Assembly: GCA_030770545.1 (NCBI GenBank)
Contig: CM061097.1
Location: forward strand, 22,008,501-22,072,500
Source: Macropodus opercularis
Lineage: Eukaryota > Chordata > Actinopteri > Anabantiformes > Osphronemidae
Direction: 5' to 3'
DNA: 64,000 nt
The notes under the pieces were generated by a model that was not told where the DNA came from, ran no database searches, and was given only the letters and a program-made list of their open reading frames with translations. The position numbers were made by a program, and so were the translations under genes. How positions within the stretch are numbered: position 1 is the first letter of the stretch; every line of letters begins with the position of its first letter. Below, piece after piece: positions 19,081-31,397 of this stretch.

Positions 19081-22000
19081 CAATCATAGGTTTGGTGTTT
19101 CAGATGCCTCTGACCTCTAGACCTGACTTCCTCAGGAGACAGAACAGTTTTCTACCAATCGTAGGATTGGTGGTTTAATTGAGTCAGTTCCTTAGGAGAC
19201 AGGTCAGTTGTCAGCCATTCATTGAAACACTTGTTCAAATGATTGTTACTGTGTTGTTTGTGTTCCGGAAGGGACAAAGAATTCGCCCACTTATCGGAGG
19301 ATAGGTGTTTTTAATAACGCTTTGTTGTTTTTGAGTTTGTCAAGGTACAGAGCAGTCGTCTGTGGTTCCATTGACGCCTACTACTTGACCTGAGTTACAG
19401 AGGGAGCAGAGCAGTTGTTCTCCAGTCATTGAGTTGGTGGGTGAAATGTCTCTGGCTCTATTCCTTGTGTTCCTCAGGTTATAGAGCAGTGGTCCACCAG
19501 TCGTAGGATTGGTGGTTCAGATACCTCTGACTTCTTGACCTGACTTCCTCGGCAGACAGAACGGTTGTCCAGCAATCGTAGGTTTGGTGGGTCAACTGAC
19601 TCGGTTCCGTAGGAGACAGGTCAGTCATAAAGCAATCATTGGATCGGTGTTTCAATTGAATTTGACTGTGCTATTTGTGTTCCACAAGTGACACGGCATT
19701 TGTCCACCAATCGTAGGTTTCGTGATTTCATTGACTATGTCTCTGTGAGTTGAGTTCCTCAGGAGACAAAACAGTGTTTCACCAATCGTAGGTTTCGTGA
19801 TTTCATTGACTATGTCTCTGTGAGTTGAGTTCCTCAGGAGACAAAACAATGTTTCACCAATCATAGGTTTGGTGTTTCAGATGCCTCTGACTTCTAGACC
19901 TGACTTCCTCAGGAGACAGAACAGTTGTCTACCAATCGTAGGATTGGTGGTTCAATTGAGTCCGTTCCTTAGGAGACAGGTCAGTTGTCAGCCATTCATT
20001 GAAACACTTGTTCAAATGATTGTTACTGTGTTGTTTGTGTTCCGGAAGGGACAAAGCATTCGCCCACCTATCGGAGGATAGGTGTTTTTAATAACGCTTT
20101 GTTGTTTTTGAGTTTGTCAAGGTACAGAGCAGTCGTCTGTGGTTCCATTGACGCCTACTACTTGACCTGAGTTACAGAGGGAGCAGAGCAGTTGTTCTCC
20201 AGTCATTGAGTTGGTGGGTGAAATGTCTCTGGCTCTATTCCTTGTGTTCCTCAGGTTATAGAGCAGTGGTCCACCAGTCGTAGGATTGGTGGTTCAGATA
20301 CCTCTGACTTCTTGACCTGACTTCCTCGGCAGACAGAACGGTTGTCCAGCAATCGTAGGTTTGGTGGGTCAACTGACTCGGTTCCGTAGGAGACAGGTCA
20401 GTCATAAAGCAATCATTGGATCGGTGTTTCAATTGAATTTGACTGTGCTATTTGTGTTCCACAAGTGACACGGCATTTGTCCACCAATCGTAGGTTTCGT
20501 GATTTCATTGACTATGTCTCTGTGAGTTGAGTTCCTCAGGAGACAAAACAGTGTTTCACCAATCGTAGGTTTCGTGATTTCATTGACTATGTCTCTGTGA
20601 GTTGAGTTCCTCAGGAGACAAAACAGTGTTTCACCAATCATAGGTTTGGTGTTTCAGATGCCTCTGACCTCTAGACCTGACTTCCTCAGGAGACAGAACA
20701 GTTTTCTACCAATCGTAGGATTGGTGGTTTAATTGAGTCAGTTCCTTAGGAGACAGGTCAGTTGTCAGCCATTCATTGAAACACTTGTTCAAATGATTGT
20801 TACTATGTTGTTTGTGTTCCGGAAGGGACAAAGCATTCGCCCACCTATCGGAGGATAGGTGTTTTTAATAACGCTTTGTTGTTTTTGAGTTTGTCAAGGT
20901 ACAGAGCAGTCGTCTGTGGTTCCATTGACGCCTACTACTTGACCTGAGTTACAGAGGGAGCAGAGCAGTTGTTCTCCAGTCATTGAGTTGGTGGGTGAAA
21001 TGTCTCTGGCTCTATTCCTTGTGTTCCTCAGGTTATAGAGCAGTGGTCCACCAGTCGTAGGATTGGTGGTTCAGATACCTCTGACTTCTTGACCTGACTT
21101 CCTCGGCAGACAGAACGGTTGTCCAGCAATTGTAGGTTTGGTGGGTCAACTGACTCGGTTCCGTAGGAGACAGGTCAGTCATAAAGCAATCATTGGATCG
21201 GTGTTTCAATGGAATTTGACTGTGCTATTTGTGTTCCACAAGTGACACGGCATTTGTCCACCAATCGTAGGTTTCGTGATTTCATTGACTATGTCTCTGT
21301 GAGTTGAGTTCCTCAGGAGACAAAACAATGTTTCACCAATCATAGGTTTGGTGTTTCAGATGCCTCTGACTTCTAGACCTGACTTCCTCAGGAGACAGAA
21401 CAGTTGTCTACCAATTGTAGGATTGGTGGTTCAATTGAGTCCGTTCCTTAGGAGACAGGTCAGTTGTCAGCCATTCATTGAAACACTTGTTCAAATGATT
21501 GTTACTGTGTTGTTTGTGTTCCGGAAGGGACAAAGCATTCGCCCACCTATCGGAGGATAGGTGTTTTTAATAACGCTTTGTTGTTTTTGAGTTTGTCAAG
21601 GTACAGAGCAGTCGTCTGTGGTTCCATTGACGCCTACTACTTGACCTGAGTTACAGAGGGAGCAGAGCAGTTGTTCTCCAGTCATTGAGTTGGTGGGTGA
21701 AATGTCTCTGGCTCTATTCCTTGTGTTCCTCAGGTTATAGAGCAGTGGTCCACCAGTCGTAGGATTGGTGGTTCAGATACCTCTGACTTTTTGACCTGAC
21801 TTCCTCGGCAGGCAGAACGGTTGTCCAGCAATCGTAGGATTGTTGGGTCAACTGACTCGGTTCCGTAGGAGACAGGTCAGTCATAAAGCAATCATTGGAT
21901 CGGTGTTTCAATGGAATTTGACTGTGCTATTTGTGTTCCACAAGTGACACGGCATTTGTCCACCAATCGTAGGTTTCGTGATTTCATTGACTATGTCTCT

Positions 22001-25000
22001 GTGAGTTGAGTTCCTCAGGAGACAAAACAATGTTTCACCAATCATAGGTTTGGTGTTTCAGATGCCTCTGACTTCTAGACCTGACTTCCTCAGGAGACAG
22101 AACAGTTGTCTACCAATCGTAGGATTGGTGGTTTAATTGAGTCAGTTCCTTAAGAGACAGGTCAGTTGTCAGCCATTCATTGAAACACTTGTTCAAATGA
22201 TTGTTACTGTGTTGTTTGTGTTCCGGAAGGGACAAAGAATTCGCCCACTTATCGGAGGATAGGTGTTTTTAATAACGCTTTGTTGTTTTTGAGTTTGTCA
22301 AGGTACAGAGCAGTCGTCGGTGGTTCCATTGACGCCTACTACTTGACCTGAGTTACAGAGGGAGCAGAGCAGTTGTTCTCCAGTCATTGAGTTGGTGGGT
22401 GAAATGTCTCTGGCTCTATTCCTTGTGTTCCTCAGGTTAAAGAGCAGTGGTCCACCAGTCGTAGGATTGGTGGTTCAGATACCTCTGACTTCTTGACCTG
22501 ACTTCCTCGGCAGACAGAACGGTTGTCCAGCAATCGTAGGTTTGGTGGGTCAACTGACTCGGTTCCGTAGGAGACAGGTCAGTCATAAAGCAATCATTGG
22601 ATCGGTGTTTCAATGGAATTTGACTGTGCTATTTGTGTTCCACAAGTGACACGGCATTTGTCCACCAATCGTAGGTTTCGTGATTTCATTGACTATGTCT
22701 CTGTGAGTTGAGTTCCTCAGGAGACAAAACAGTGTTTCACCAATCGTAGGTTTCGTGATTTCATTGACTATGTCTCTGTGAGTTGAGTTCCTCAGGAGAC
22801 AAAACAGTGTTTCACCAATCATAGGTTTGGTGTTTCAGATGCCTCTGACCTCTAGACCTGACTTCCTCAGGAGACAGAACAGTTTTCTACCAATCGTAGG
22901 ATTGGTGGTTTAATTGAGTCAGTTCCTTAGGAGACAGGTCAGTTGTCAGCCATTCATTGAAACACTTGTTCAAATGATTGTTACTGTGTTGTTTGTGTTC
23001 CGGAAGGGACAAAGAATTCGCCCACTTATCGGAGGAAAGGTGTTTTTAATAACGCTTTGTTGTTTTTGAGTTTGTCAAGGTACAGAGCAGTCGTCTGTGG
23101 TTCCATTGACGCCTACTACTTGACCTGAGTTACAGAGGGAGCAGAGCAGTTGTTCTCCAGTCATTGAGTTGGTGGGTGAAATGTCTCTGGCTCTATTCCT
23201 TGTGTTCCTCAGGTTATAGAGCAGTGGTCCGCCAGTCGTAGGATTGGTGGTTCAGATACCTCTGACTTCTTGACCTGACTTCCTCGGCAGACAGAACGGT
23301 TGTCCAGCAATCGTAGGTTTGGTGTGTCAACTGACTCGGTTCCGTAGGAGACAGGTCAGTCATAAAGCAATCACTGGATCGGTGTTTCAATGGAATTTGA
23401 CTGTGCTATTTGTGTTCCACAAGTGACACGGCATTTGTCCACCAATCGTAGGTTTCGTGATTTCATTGACTATGTCTCTGTGAGTTGAGTTCCTCAGGAG
23501 ACAAAACAGTGTTTCACCAATCATAGGTTTGGTGTTTCAGATGCCTCTGACCTCTAGACCTGACTTCCTCAGGAGACAGAACAGTTTTCTACCAATCGTA
23601 GGATTGGTGGTTTAATTGAGTCAGTTCCTTAGGAGACAGGTCAGTTGTCAGCCATTCATTGAAACACTTGTTCAAATGATTGTTACTGTGTTGTTTGTGT
23701 TCCGGAAGGGACAAAGAATTCGCCCACTTATCGGAGGATAGGTGTTTTTAATAACGCTTTGTTGTTTTTGAGTTTGTCAAGGTACAGAGCAGTCGTCTGT
23801 GGTTCCATTGACGCCTACTACTTGACCTGAGTTACAGAGGGAGCAGAGCAGTTGTTCTCCAGTCATTGAGTTGGTGGGTGAAATGTCTCTGGCTCTATTC
23901 CTTGTGTTCCTCAGGTTATAGAGCAGTGGTCCACCAGTCGTAGGATTGGTGGTTCAGATACCTCTGACTTCTTGACCTGACTTCCTCGGCAGACAGAACG
24001 GTTGTCCAGCAATCGTAGGTTTGGTGGGTCAACTGACTCGGTTCCGTAGGAGACAGGTCAGTCATAAAGCAATCATTGGATCGGTGTTTCAATGGAATTT
24101 GACTGTGCTATTTGTGTTCCACAAGTGACACGGCATTTGTCCACCAATCGTAGGTTTCGTGATTTCATTGACTATGTCTCTGTGAGTTGAGTTCCTCAGG
24201 AGACAAAACAGTGTTTCACCAATCGTAGGTTTCGTGATTTCATTGACTATGTCTCTGTGAGTTGAGTTCCTCAGGAGACAAAACAGTGTTTCACCAATCA
24301 TAGGTTTGGTGTTTCAGATGCCTCTGACCTCTAGACCTGACTTCCTCAGGAGACAGAACAGTTTTCTACCAATCGTAGGATTGGTGGTTTAATTGAGTCA
24401 GTTCCTTAGGAGACAGGTCAGTTGTCAGCCATTCATTGAAACACTTGTTCAAATGATTGTTACTGTGTTGTTTGTGTTCCGGAAGGGACAAAGCATTCGC
24501 CCACCTATCGGAGGATAGGTGTTTTTAATAACGCTTTGTTGTTTTTGAGTTTGTCAAGGTACAGAGCAGTCGTCTGTGGTTCCATTGACGCCTACTACTT
24601 GACCTGAGTTACAGAGGGAGCAGAGCAGTTGTTCTCCAGTCATTGAGTTGGTGGGTGAAATGTCTCTGGCTCTATTCCTTGTGTTCCTCAGGTTATAGAG
24701 CAGTGGTCCACCAGTCGTAGGATTGGTGGTTCAGATACCTCTGACTTCTTGACCTGACTTCCTCGGCAGACAGAACGGTTGTCCAGCAATCGTAGGTTTG
24801 GTGGGTCAACTGACTCGGTTCCGTAGGAGACAGGTCAGTCATAAAGCAATCATTGGATCGGTGTTTCAATGGAATTTGACTGTGCTATTTGTGTTCCACA
24901 AGTGACACGGCATTTGTCCACCAATCGTAGGTTTCGTGATTTCATTGACTATGTCTCTGTGAGTTGAGTTCCTCAGGAGACAAAACAATGTTTCACCAAT

Positions 25001-25760
25001 CATAGGTTTGGTGTTTCAGATGCCTCTGACTTCTAGACCTGACTTCCTCAGGAGACAGAACAGTTGTCTACCAATCGTAGGATTGGTGGTTCAATTGAGT
25101 CCGTTCCTTAGGAGACAGGTCAGTTGTCAGCCATTCATTGAAACACTTGTTCAAATGATTGTTACTGTGTTGTTTGTTTTCCGGAAGGGACAAAGCATTC
25201 GCCCACCTATCGGAGGATAGGTGTTTTTAATAACGCTTTGTTGTTTTTGAGTTTGTCAAGGTACAGAGCAGTCGTCGGTGGTTCCATTGACGCCTACTAC
25301 TTGACCTGAGTTACAGAGTGAGCAGAGCAGTTGTTCTCCAGTCATTGAGTTGGTGGGTGAAATGTCTCTGGCTCTATTCCTTGTGTTCCTCAGGTTAAAG
25401 AGCAGTGGTCCACCAGTCGTAGGATTGGTGGTTCTGATACCTCTGACTTCCTCGGCAGACAGAACGGTTGTCCAGCAATCGTAGGATTGGTGGGTCAACA
25501 GACTTGGTTCCGTAGGAGACAGGTCAGTCATAAAGCAATCATTGGATTGGTGTTTCAATTGAATTTGACTGTGCTATTTGTGTTCCACAAGTGACACGGC
25601 ATTTGTCCACCAATCGTAGGTTTTGTGATTTCATTGACTATGTCTCTGTGAGTTGAGTTCCTCAGGAGACAAAACAGTGTTTCACCAATCGTAGGTTTCG
25701 TGATTTCATTGACTATGTCTCTGTGAGTTGAGTTCCTTGGGAGACAAAACAGTGTTTCAC

Positions 25761-26120
25761 CAATCATAGGATTGGTGGTTCAGATACCTCTGACTTCTTG
25801 ACCTGACTTCCTTAGGAGACAGGACAGTTGTCCAGCAATCGTAGGATTGGTGGTTCAACTGACTCGGTTCCGTAGGAGACAGGTCAGTCATAAAGCAATC
25901 ATTGGATCGGTGTTTCAATTGAATTTGACTGTGCTATTTGTGTTCCACAAGTGACACGGCATTTGTCCACCAATCGTAGGTTTCGTGATTTCATTGACTA
26001 TGTCTCTGTGAGTTGAGTTCCTCAGGAGACAAAACAGTGTTTCACCAATCGTAGGTTTCGTGATTTCATTGACTATGTCTCTGTGAGTTGAGTTCCTCAG
26101 GAGACAAAACAGTGTTTCAC
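25761..26120. repeat. Short satellite unit (360 bp) with a different junction
   Basis: Begins as s1 (CAATCATAGG) but changes to s7 sequence within the same 75 bp (ATTGGTGGTTCAGATACC), then s8, s9 and two s10 copies. It is an independent deletion from the 14251/18646 type despite its equal length to the first. Confidence 0.85.
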
Positions 26121-29100
26121 CAATCATAGGTTTGGTGTTTCAGATGCCTCTGACCTCTAGACCTGACTTCCTCAGGAGACAGAACAGTTTTCTACCAATC
26201 GTAGGATTGGTGGTTTAATTGAGTCAGTTCCTTAGGAGACAGGTCAGTTGTCAGCCATTCATTGAAACACTTGTTCAAATGATTGTTACTGTGTTGTTTG
26301 TGTTCCGGAAGGGACAAAGCATTCGCCCACTTATCGGAGGATAGGTGTTTTTAATAACGCTTTGTTGTTTTTGAGTTTGTCAAGGTACAGAGCAGTCGTC
26401 GGTGGTTCCATTGACGCCTACTACTTGACCTGAGTTACAGAGTGAGCAGAGCAGTTGTTCTCCAGTCATTGAGTTGGTGGGTGAAATGTCTCTGGCTCTA
26501 TTCCTTGTGTTCCTCAGGTTATAGAGCAGTGGTCCACCAGTCGTAGGATTGGTGGTTCAGATACCTCTGACTTCTTGACCTGACTTCCTCGGCAGACAGA
26601 ACGGTTGTCCAGCAATCGTAGGTTTGGTGGGTCAACTGACTCGGTTCCGTAGGAGACAGGTCAGTCATAAAGCAATCATTGGATCGGTGTTTCAATGGAA
26701 TTTGACTGTGCTATTTGTGTTCCACAAGTGACACGGCATTTGTCCACCAATCGTAGGTTTCGTGATTTCATTGACTATGTCTCTGTGAGTTGAGTTCCTC
26801 AGGAGACAAAACAGTGTTTCACCAATCGTAGGTTTCGTGATTTCATTGACTATGTCTCTGTGAGTTGAGTTCCTCAGGAGACAAAACAGTGTTTCACCAA
26901 TCATAGGTTTGGTGTCTCAGATGCCTCTGACCTCTAGACCTGACTTCCTCAGGAGACAGAACAGTTTTCTACCAATCGTAGGATTGGTGGTTAATTTGAG
27001 TCAGTTCCTTAGGAGACAGGTCAGTTGTCAGCCATTCATTGAAACACTTGTTCAAATGATTGTTACTGTGTTGTTTGTGTTCCGGAAGGGACAAAGCATT
27101 CGCCCACCTATCGGAGGATAGGTGTTTTTAAAAACGCTTTGTTGTTTTTGAGTTTGTCAAGGTACAGAGCAGTCGTCGGTGGTTCCATTGACGCCTACTA
27201 CTTGACCTGAGTTACAGAGTGAGCAGAGCAGTTGTTCTCCAGTCATTGAGTTGGTGGGTGAAATGTCTCTGGCTCTATTCCTTGTGTTCCTCAGGTTATA
27301 GAGCAGTGGTCCACCAGTCGTAGGATTGGTGGTTCAGATACCTCTGACTTTTTGACCTGACTTCCTCGGCAGGCAGAACGGTTGTCCAGCAATCGTAGGA
27401 TTGTTGGGTCAACTGACTCGGTTCCGTAGGAGACAGGTCAGTCATAAAGCAATCATTGGATCGGTGTTTCAATTGAATTTGACTGTGCTATTTGTGTTCC
27501 ACAAGTGACACGGCATTTGTCCACCAATCGTAGGTTTCGTGATTTCATTGACTATGTCTCTGTGAGTTGAGTTCCTCAGGAGACAAAACAGTGTTTCACC
27601 AATCGTAGGTTTCGTGATTTCATTGACTATGTCTCTGTGAGTTGAGTTCCTCAGGAGACAAAACAGTGTTTCACCAATCATAGGTTTGGTGTTTCAGATG
27701 CCTCTGACCTCTAGACCTGACTTCCTCAGGAGACAGAACAGTTTTCTACCAATCGTAGGATTGGTGGTTTAATTGAGTCAGTTCCTTAGGAGACAGGTCA
27801 GTTGTCAGCCATTCATTGAAACACTTGTTCAAATGATTGTTACTGTGTTGTTTGTGTTCCGGAAGGGACAAAGCATTCGCCCACCTATCGGAGGATAGGT
27901 GTTTTTAATAACGCTTTGTTGTTTTTGAGTTTGTCAAGGTACAGAGCAGTCGTCTGTGGTTCCATTGACGCCTACTACTTGACCTGAGTTTACAGAGGGA
28001 GCAGAGCAGTTGTTCTCCAGTCATTGAGTTGGTGGGTGAAATGTCTCTGGCTCTATTCCTTGTGTTCCTCAGGTTATAGAGCAGTGGTCCACCAGTCGTA
28101 GGATTGGTGGTTCAGATACCTCTGACTTCTTGACCTGACTTCCTCGGCAGACAGAACGGTTGTCCAGCAATCGTAGGTTTGGTGGGTCAACTGACTCGGT
28201 TCCGTAGGAGACAGGTCAGTCATAAAGCAATCATTGGATCGGTGTTTCAATTGAATTTGACTGTGCTATTTGTGTTCCACAAGTGACACGGCATTTGTCC
28301 ACCAATCGTAGGTTTCGTGATTTCATTGACTATGTCTCTGTGAGTTGAGTTCCTCAGGAGACAAAACAGTGTTTCACCAATCGTAGGTTTCGTGATTTCA
28401 TTGACTATGTCTCTGTGAGTTGAGTTCCTCAGGAGACAAAACAGTGTTTCACCAATCATAGGTTTGGTGTTTCAGATGCCTCTGACCTCTAGACCTGACT
28501 TCCTCAGGAGACAGAACAGTTTTCTACCAATCGTAGGATTGGTGGTTTAATTGAGTCAGTTCCTTAGGAGACAGGTCAGTTGTCAGCCATTCATTGAAAC
28601 ACTTGTTCAAATGATTGTTACTGTGTTGTTTGTGTTCCGGAAGGGACAAAGAATTCGCCCACCTATCGGAGGATAGGTGTTTTTAATAACGCTTTGTTGT
28701 TTTTGAGTTTGTCAAGGTACAGAGCAGTCGTCTGTGGTTCCATTGACGCCTACTACTTGACCTGAGTTACAGAGGGAGCAGAGCAGTTGTTCTCTAGTCA
28801 TTGAGCTGGTGGGTGAAATGTCTCTGGCTCTATTCCTTGTGTTCCTCAGGTTATAGAGCAGTGGTCCACCAGTCGTAGGATTGGTGGTTCAGATACCTCT
28901 GACTTCTTGACCTGACTTCCTCGGCAGACAGAACGGTTGTCCAGCAATCGTAGGTTTGGTGGGTCAACTGACTCGGTTCCGTAGGAGACAGGTCAGTCAT
29001 AAAGCAATCATTGGATCGGTGTTTCAATTGAATTTGACTGTGCTATTTGTGTTCCACAAGTGACACGGCATTTGTCCACCAATCGTAGGTTTCGTGATTT

Positions 29101-31397
29101 CATTGACTATGTCTCTGTGAGTTGAGTTCCTCAGGAGACAAAACAGTGTTTCACCAATCGTAGGTTTCGTGATTTCATTGACTATGTCTCTGTGAGTTGA
29201 GTTCCTCAGGAGACAAAACAGTGTTTCACCAATCATAGGTTTGGTGTTTCAGATGCCTCTGACCTCTAGACCTGACTTCCTCAGGAGACAGAACAGTTTT
29301 CTACCAATCGTAGGATTGGTGGTTTAATTGAGTCAGTTCCTTAGGAGACAGGTCAGTTGTCAGCCATTCATTGAAACACTTGTTCAAATGATTGTTACTG
29401 TGTTGTTTGTGTTCCGGAAGGGACAAAGAATTCGCCCACCTATCGGAGGATAGGTGTTTTTAATAACGCTTTGTTGTTTTTGAGTTTGTCAAGGTACAGA
29501 GCAGTCGTCTGTGGTTCCATTGACGCCTACTACTTGACCTGAGTTACAGAGGGAGCAGAGCAGTTGTTCTCCAGTCATTGAGTTGGTGGGTGAAATGTCT
29601 CTGGCTCTATTCCTTGTGTTCCTCAGGTCATAGAGCAGTGGTCCACCAGTCGTAGGATTGGTGGTTCAGATACCTCTGACTTCTTGACCTGACTTCCTCG
29701 GCAGACAGAACAGTTGTCCAGCAATCGTAGGTTTGGTGGGTCAACTGACTCGGTTCCGTAGGAGACAGGTCAGTCATAAAGCAATCATTGGATCGGTGTT
29801 TCAATGGAATTTGACTGTGCTATTTGTGTTCCACAAGCGACACGGCATTTGTCCACCAATCGTAGGTTTAGTGATTTCATTGACTATGTCTCTGTGAGTT
29901 GAGTTCCTCAGGAGACAAAACAATGTTTCACCAATCATAGGTTTGGTGTTTCAGATGCCTCTGACTTCTAGACCTGACTTCCTCAGGAGACAGAACAGTT
30001 GTCTACCAATCGTAGGATTGGTGGTTCAATTGAGTCCGTTCCTTAGGAGACAGGTCAGTTGTCAGCCATTCATTGAAACACTTGTTCAAATGATTGTTAC
30101 TGTGTTGTTTGTGTTCCGGAAGGGACAAAGCATTCGCCCACCTATCGGAGGATAGGTGTTTTTAATAACGCTTTGTTTTTTTTGAGTTTGTCAAGGTACA
30201 GAGCAGTCGTCTGTGGTTCCATTGACGCCTACTACTTGACCTGAGTTACAGAGGGAGCAGAGCAGTTGTTCTCCAGTCATTGAGTTGGTGGGTGAAATGT
30301 CTCTGGCTCTATTCCTTGTGTTCCTCAGGTTATAGAGCAGTGGTCCACCAGTCGTAGGATTGGTGGTTCAGATACCTCTGACTTCTTGACCTGACTTCCT
30401 CGGCAGACAGAACGGTTGTCCAGCAATCGTAGGTTTGGTGGGTCAACTGACTCGGTTCCGTAGGAGACAGGTCAGTCATAAAGCAATCATTGGATCGGTC
30501 TTTCAATGGAATTTGACTGTGCTATTTGTGTTCCACAAGTGACACGGCATTTGTCCACCAATCGTAGGTTTCGTGATTTCATTGACTATGTCTCTGTGAG
30601 TTGAGTTCCTCAGGAGACAAAACAGTGTTTCACCAATCGTAGGTTTCGTGATTTCATTGACTATGTCTCTGTGAGTTGAGTTCCTCGGGAGACAAAACAG
30701 TGTTTCACCAATCATAGGTTTGGTGTTTCAGATGCCTCTGACCTCTAGACCTGACTTCCTCAGGAGACAGAACAGTTGTCTACCAATCGTAGGATTGGTG
30801 GTTCAATTGAGTCAGTTCCTTAGGAGACAGGTCAGTTGTCAGCCATTCATTGAAACACTTGTTCAAATGATTGTTACTGTGTTGTTTGTGTTCCGGAAGG
30901 GACAAAGCATTCGCCCACCTATCGGAGGATAGGTGTTTTTAAAAACGCTTTGTTGTTTTCGAGTTTGTCAAGGTACAGAGCAGTCGTCGGTGGTTCCATT
31001 GACGCCTACTACTTGACCTGAGTTACAGAGTGAGCAGAGCAGTTGTTCTCCAGTCATTGAGTTGGTGGGTGAAATGTCTCTGGCTCTATTCCTTGTGTTC
31101 CTCAGGTTATAGAGCAGTGGTCCACCAGTCGTAGGATTGGTGGTTCAGAAACCTCTGACTTCCTCGGCAGACAGAACGGTTGTCCAGCAATCGTAGGTTT
31201 GGTGGGTCAACTGACTCGGTTCCGTAGGAGACAGGTCAGTCATAAAGCAATCATTGGATCGGTGTTTCAATGGAATTTGACTGTGCTATTTTTGTTCCAC
31301 AAGTGACACGGCATTTGTCCACCAATCGTAGGTTTCGTGATTTCATTGACTATGTCTCTGTGAGTTGAGTTCCTCAGGAGAAAAAACAGTGTTTCAC

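Larger units (their letters stand above)
14213..31397. repeat. Irregular left zone of the satellite
   Basis: Unit lengths follow no fixed order: 360, 927, 777 four times, 435, 777 twice, 702 twice, 777, 702, 777, 702, 764, 360, 777 twice, 778, 777, 702, 777, 689. Point variants are also more diverse than further right. The array begins inside an s10 subrepeat at 14213, directly after TAGTN sequence. Confidence 0.88.
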
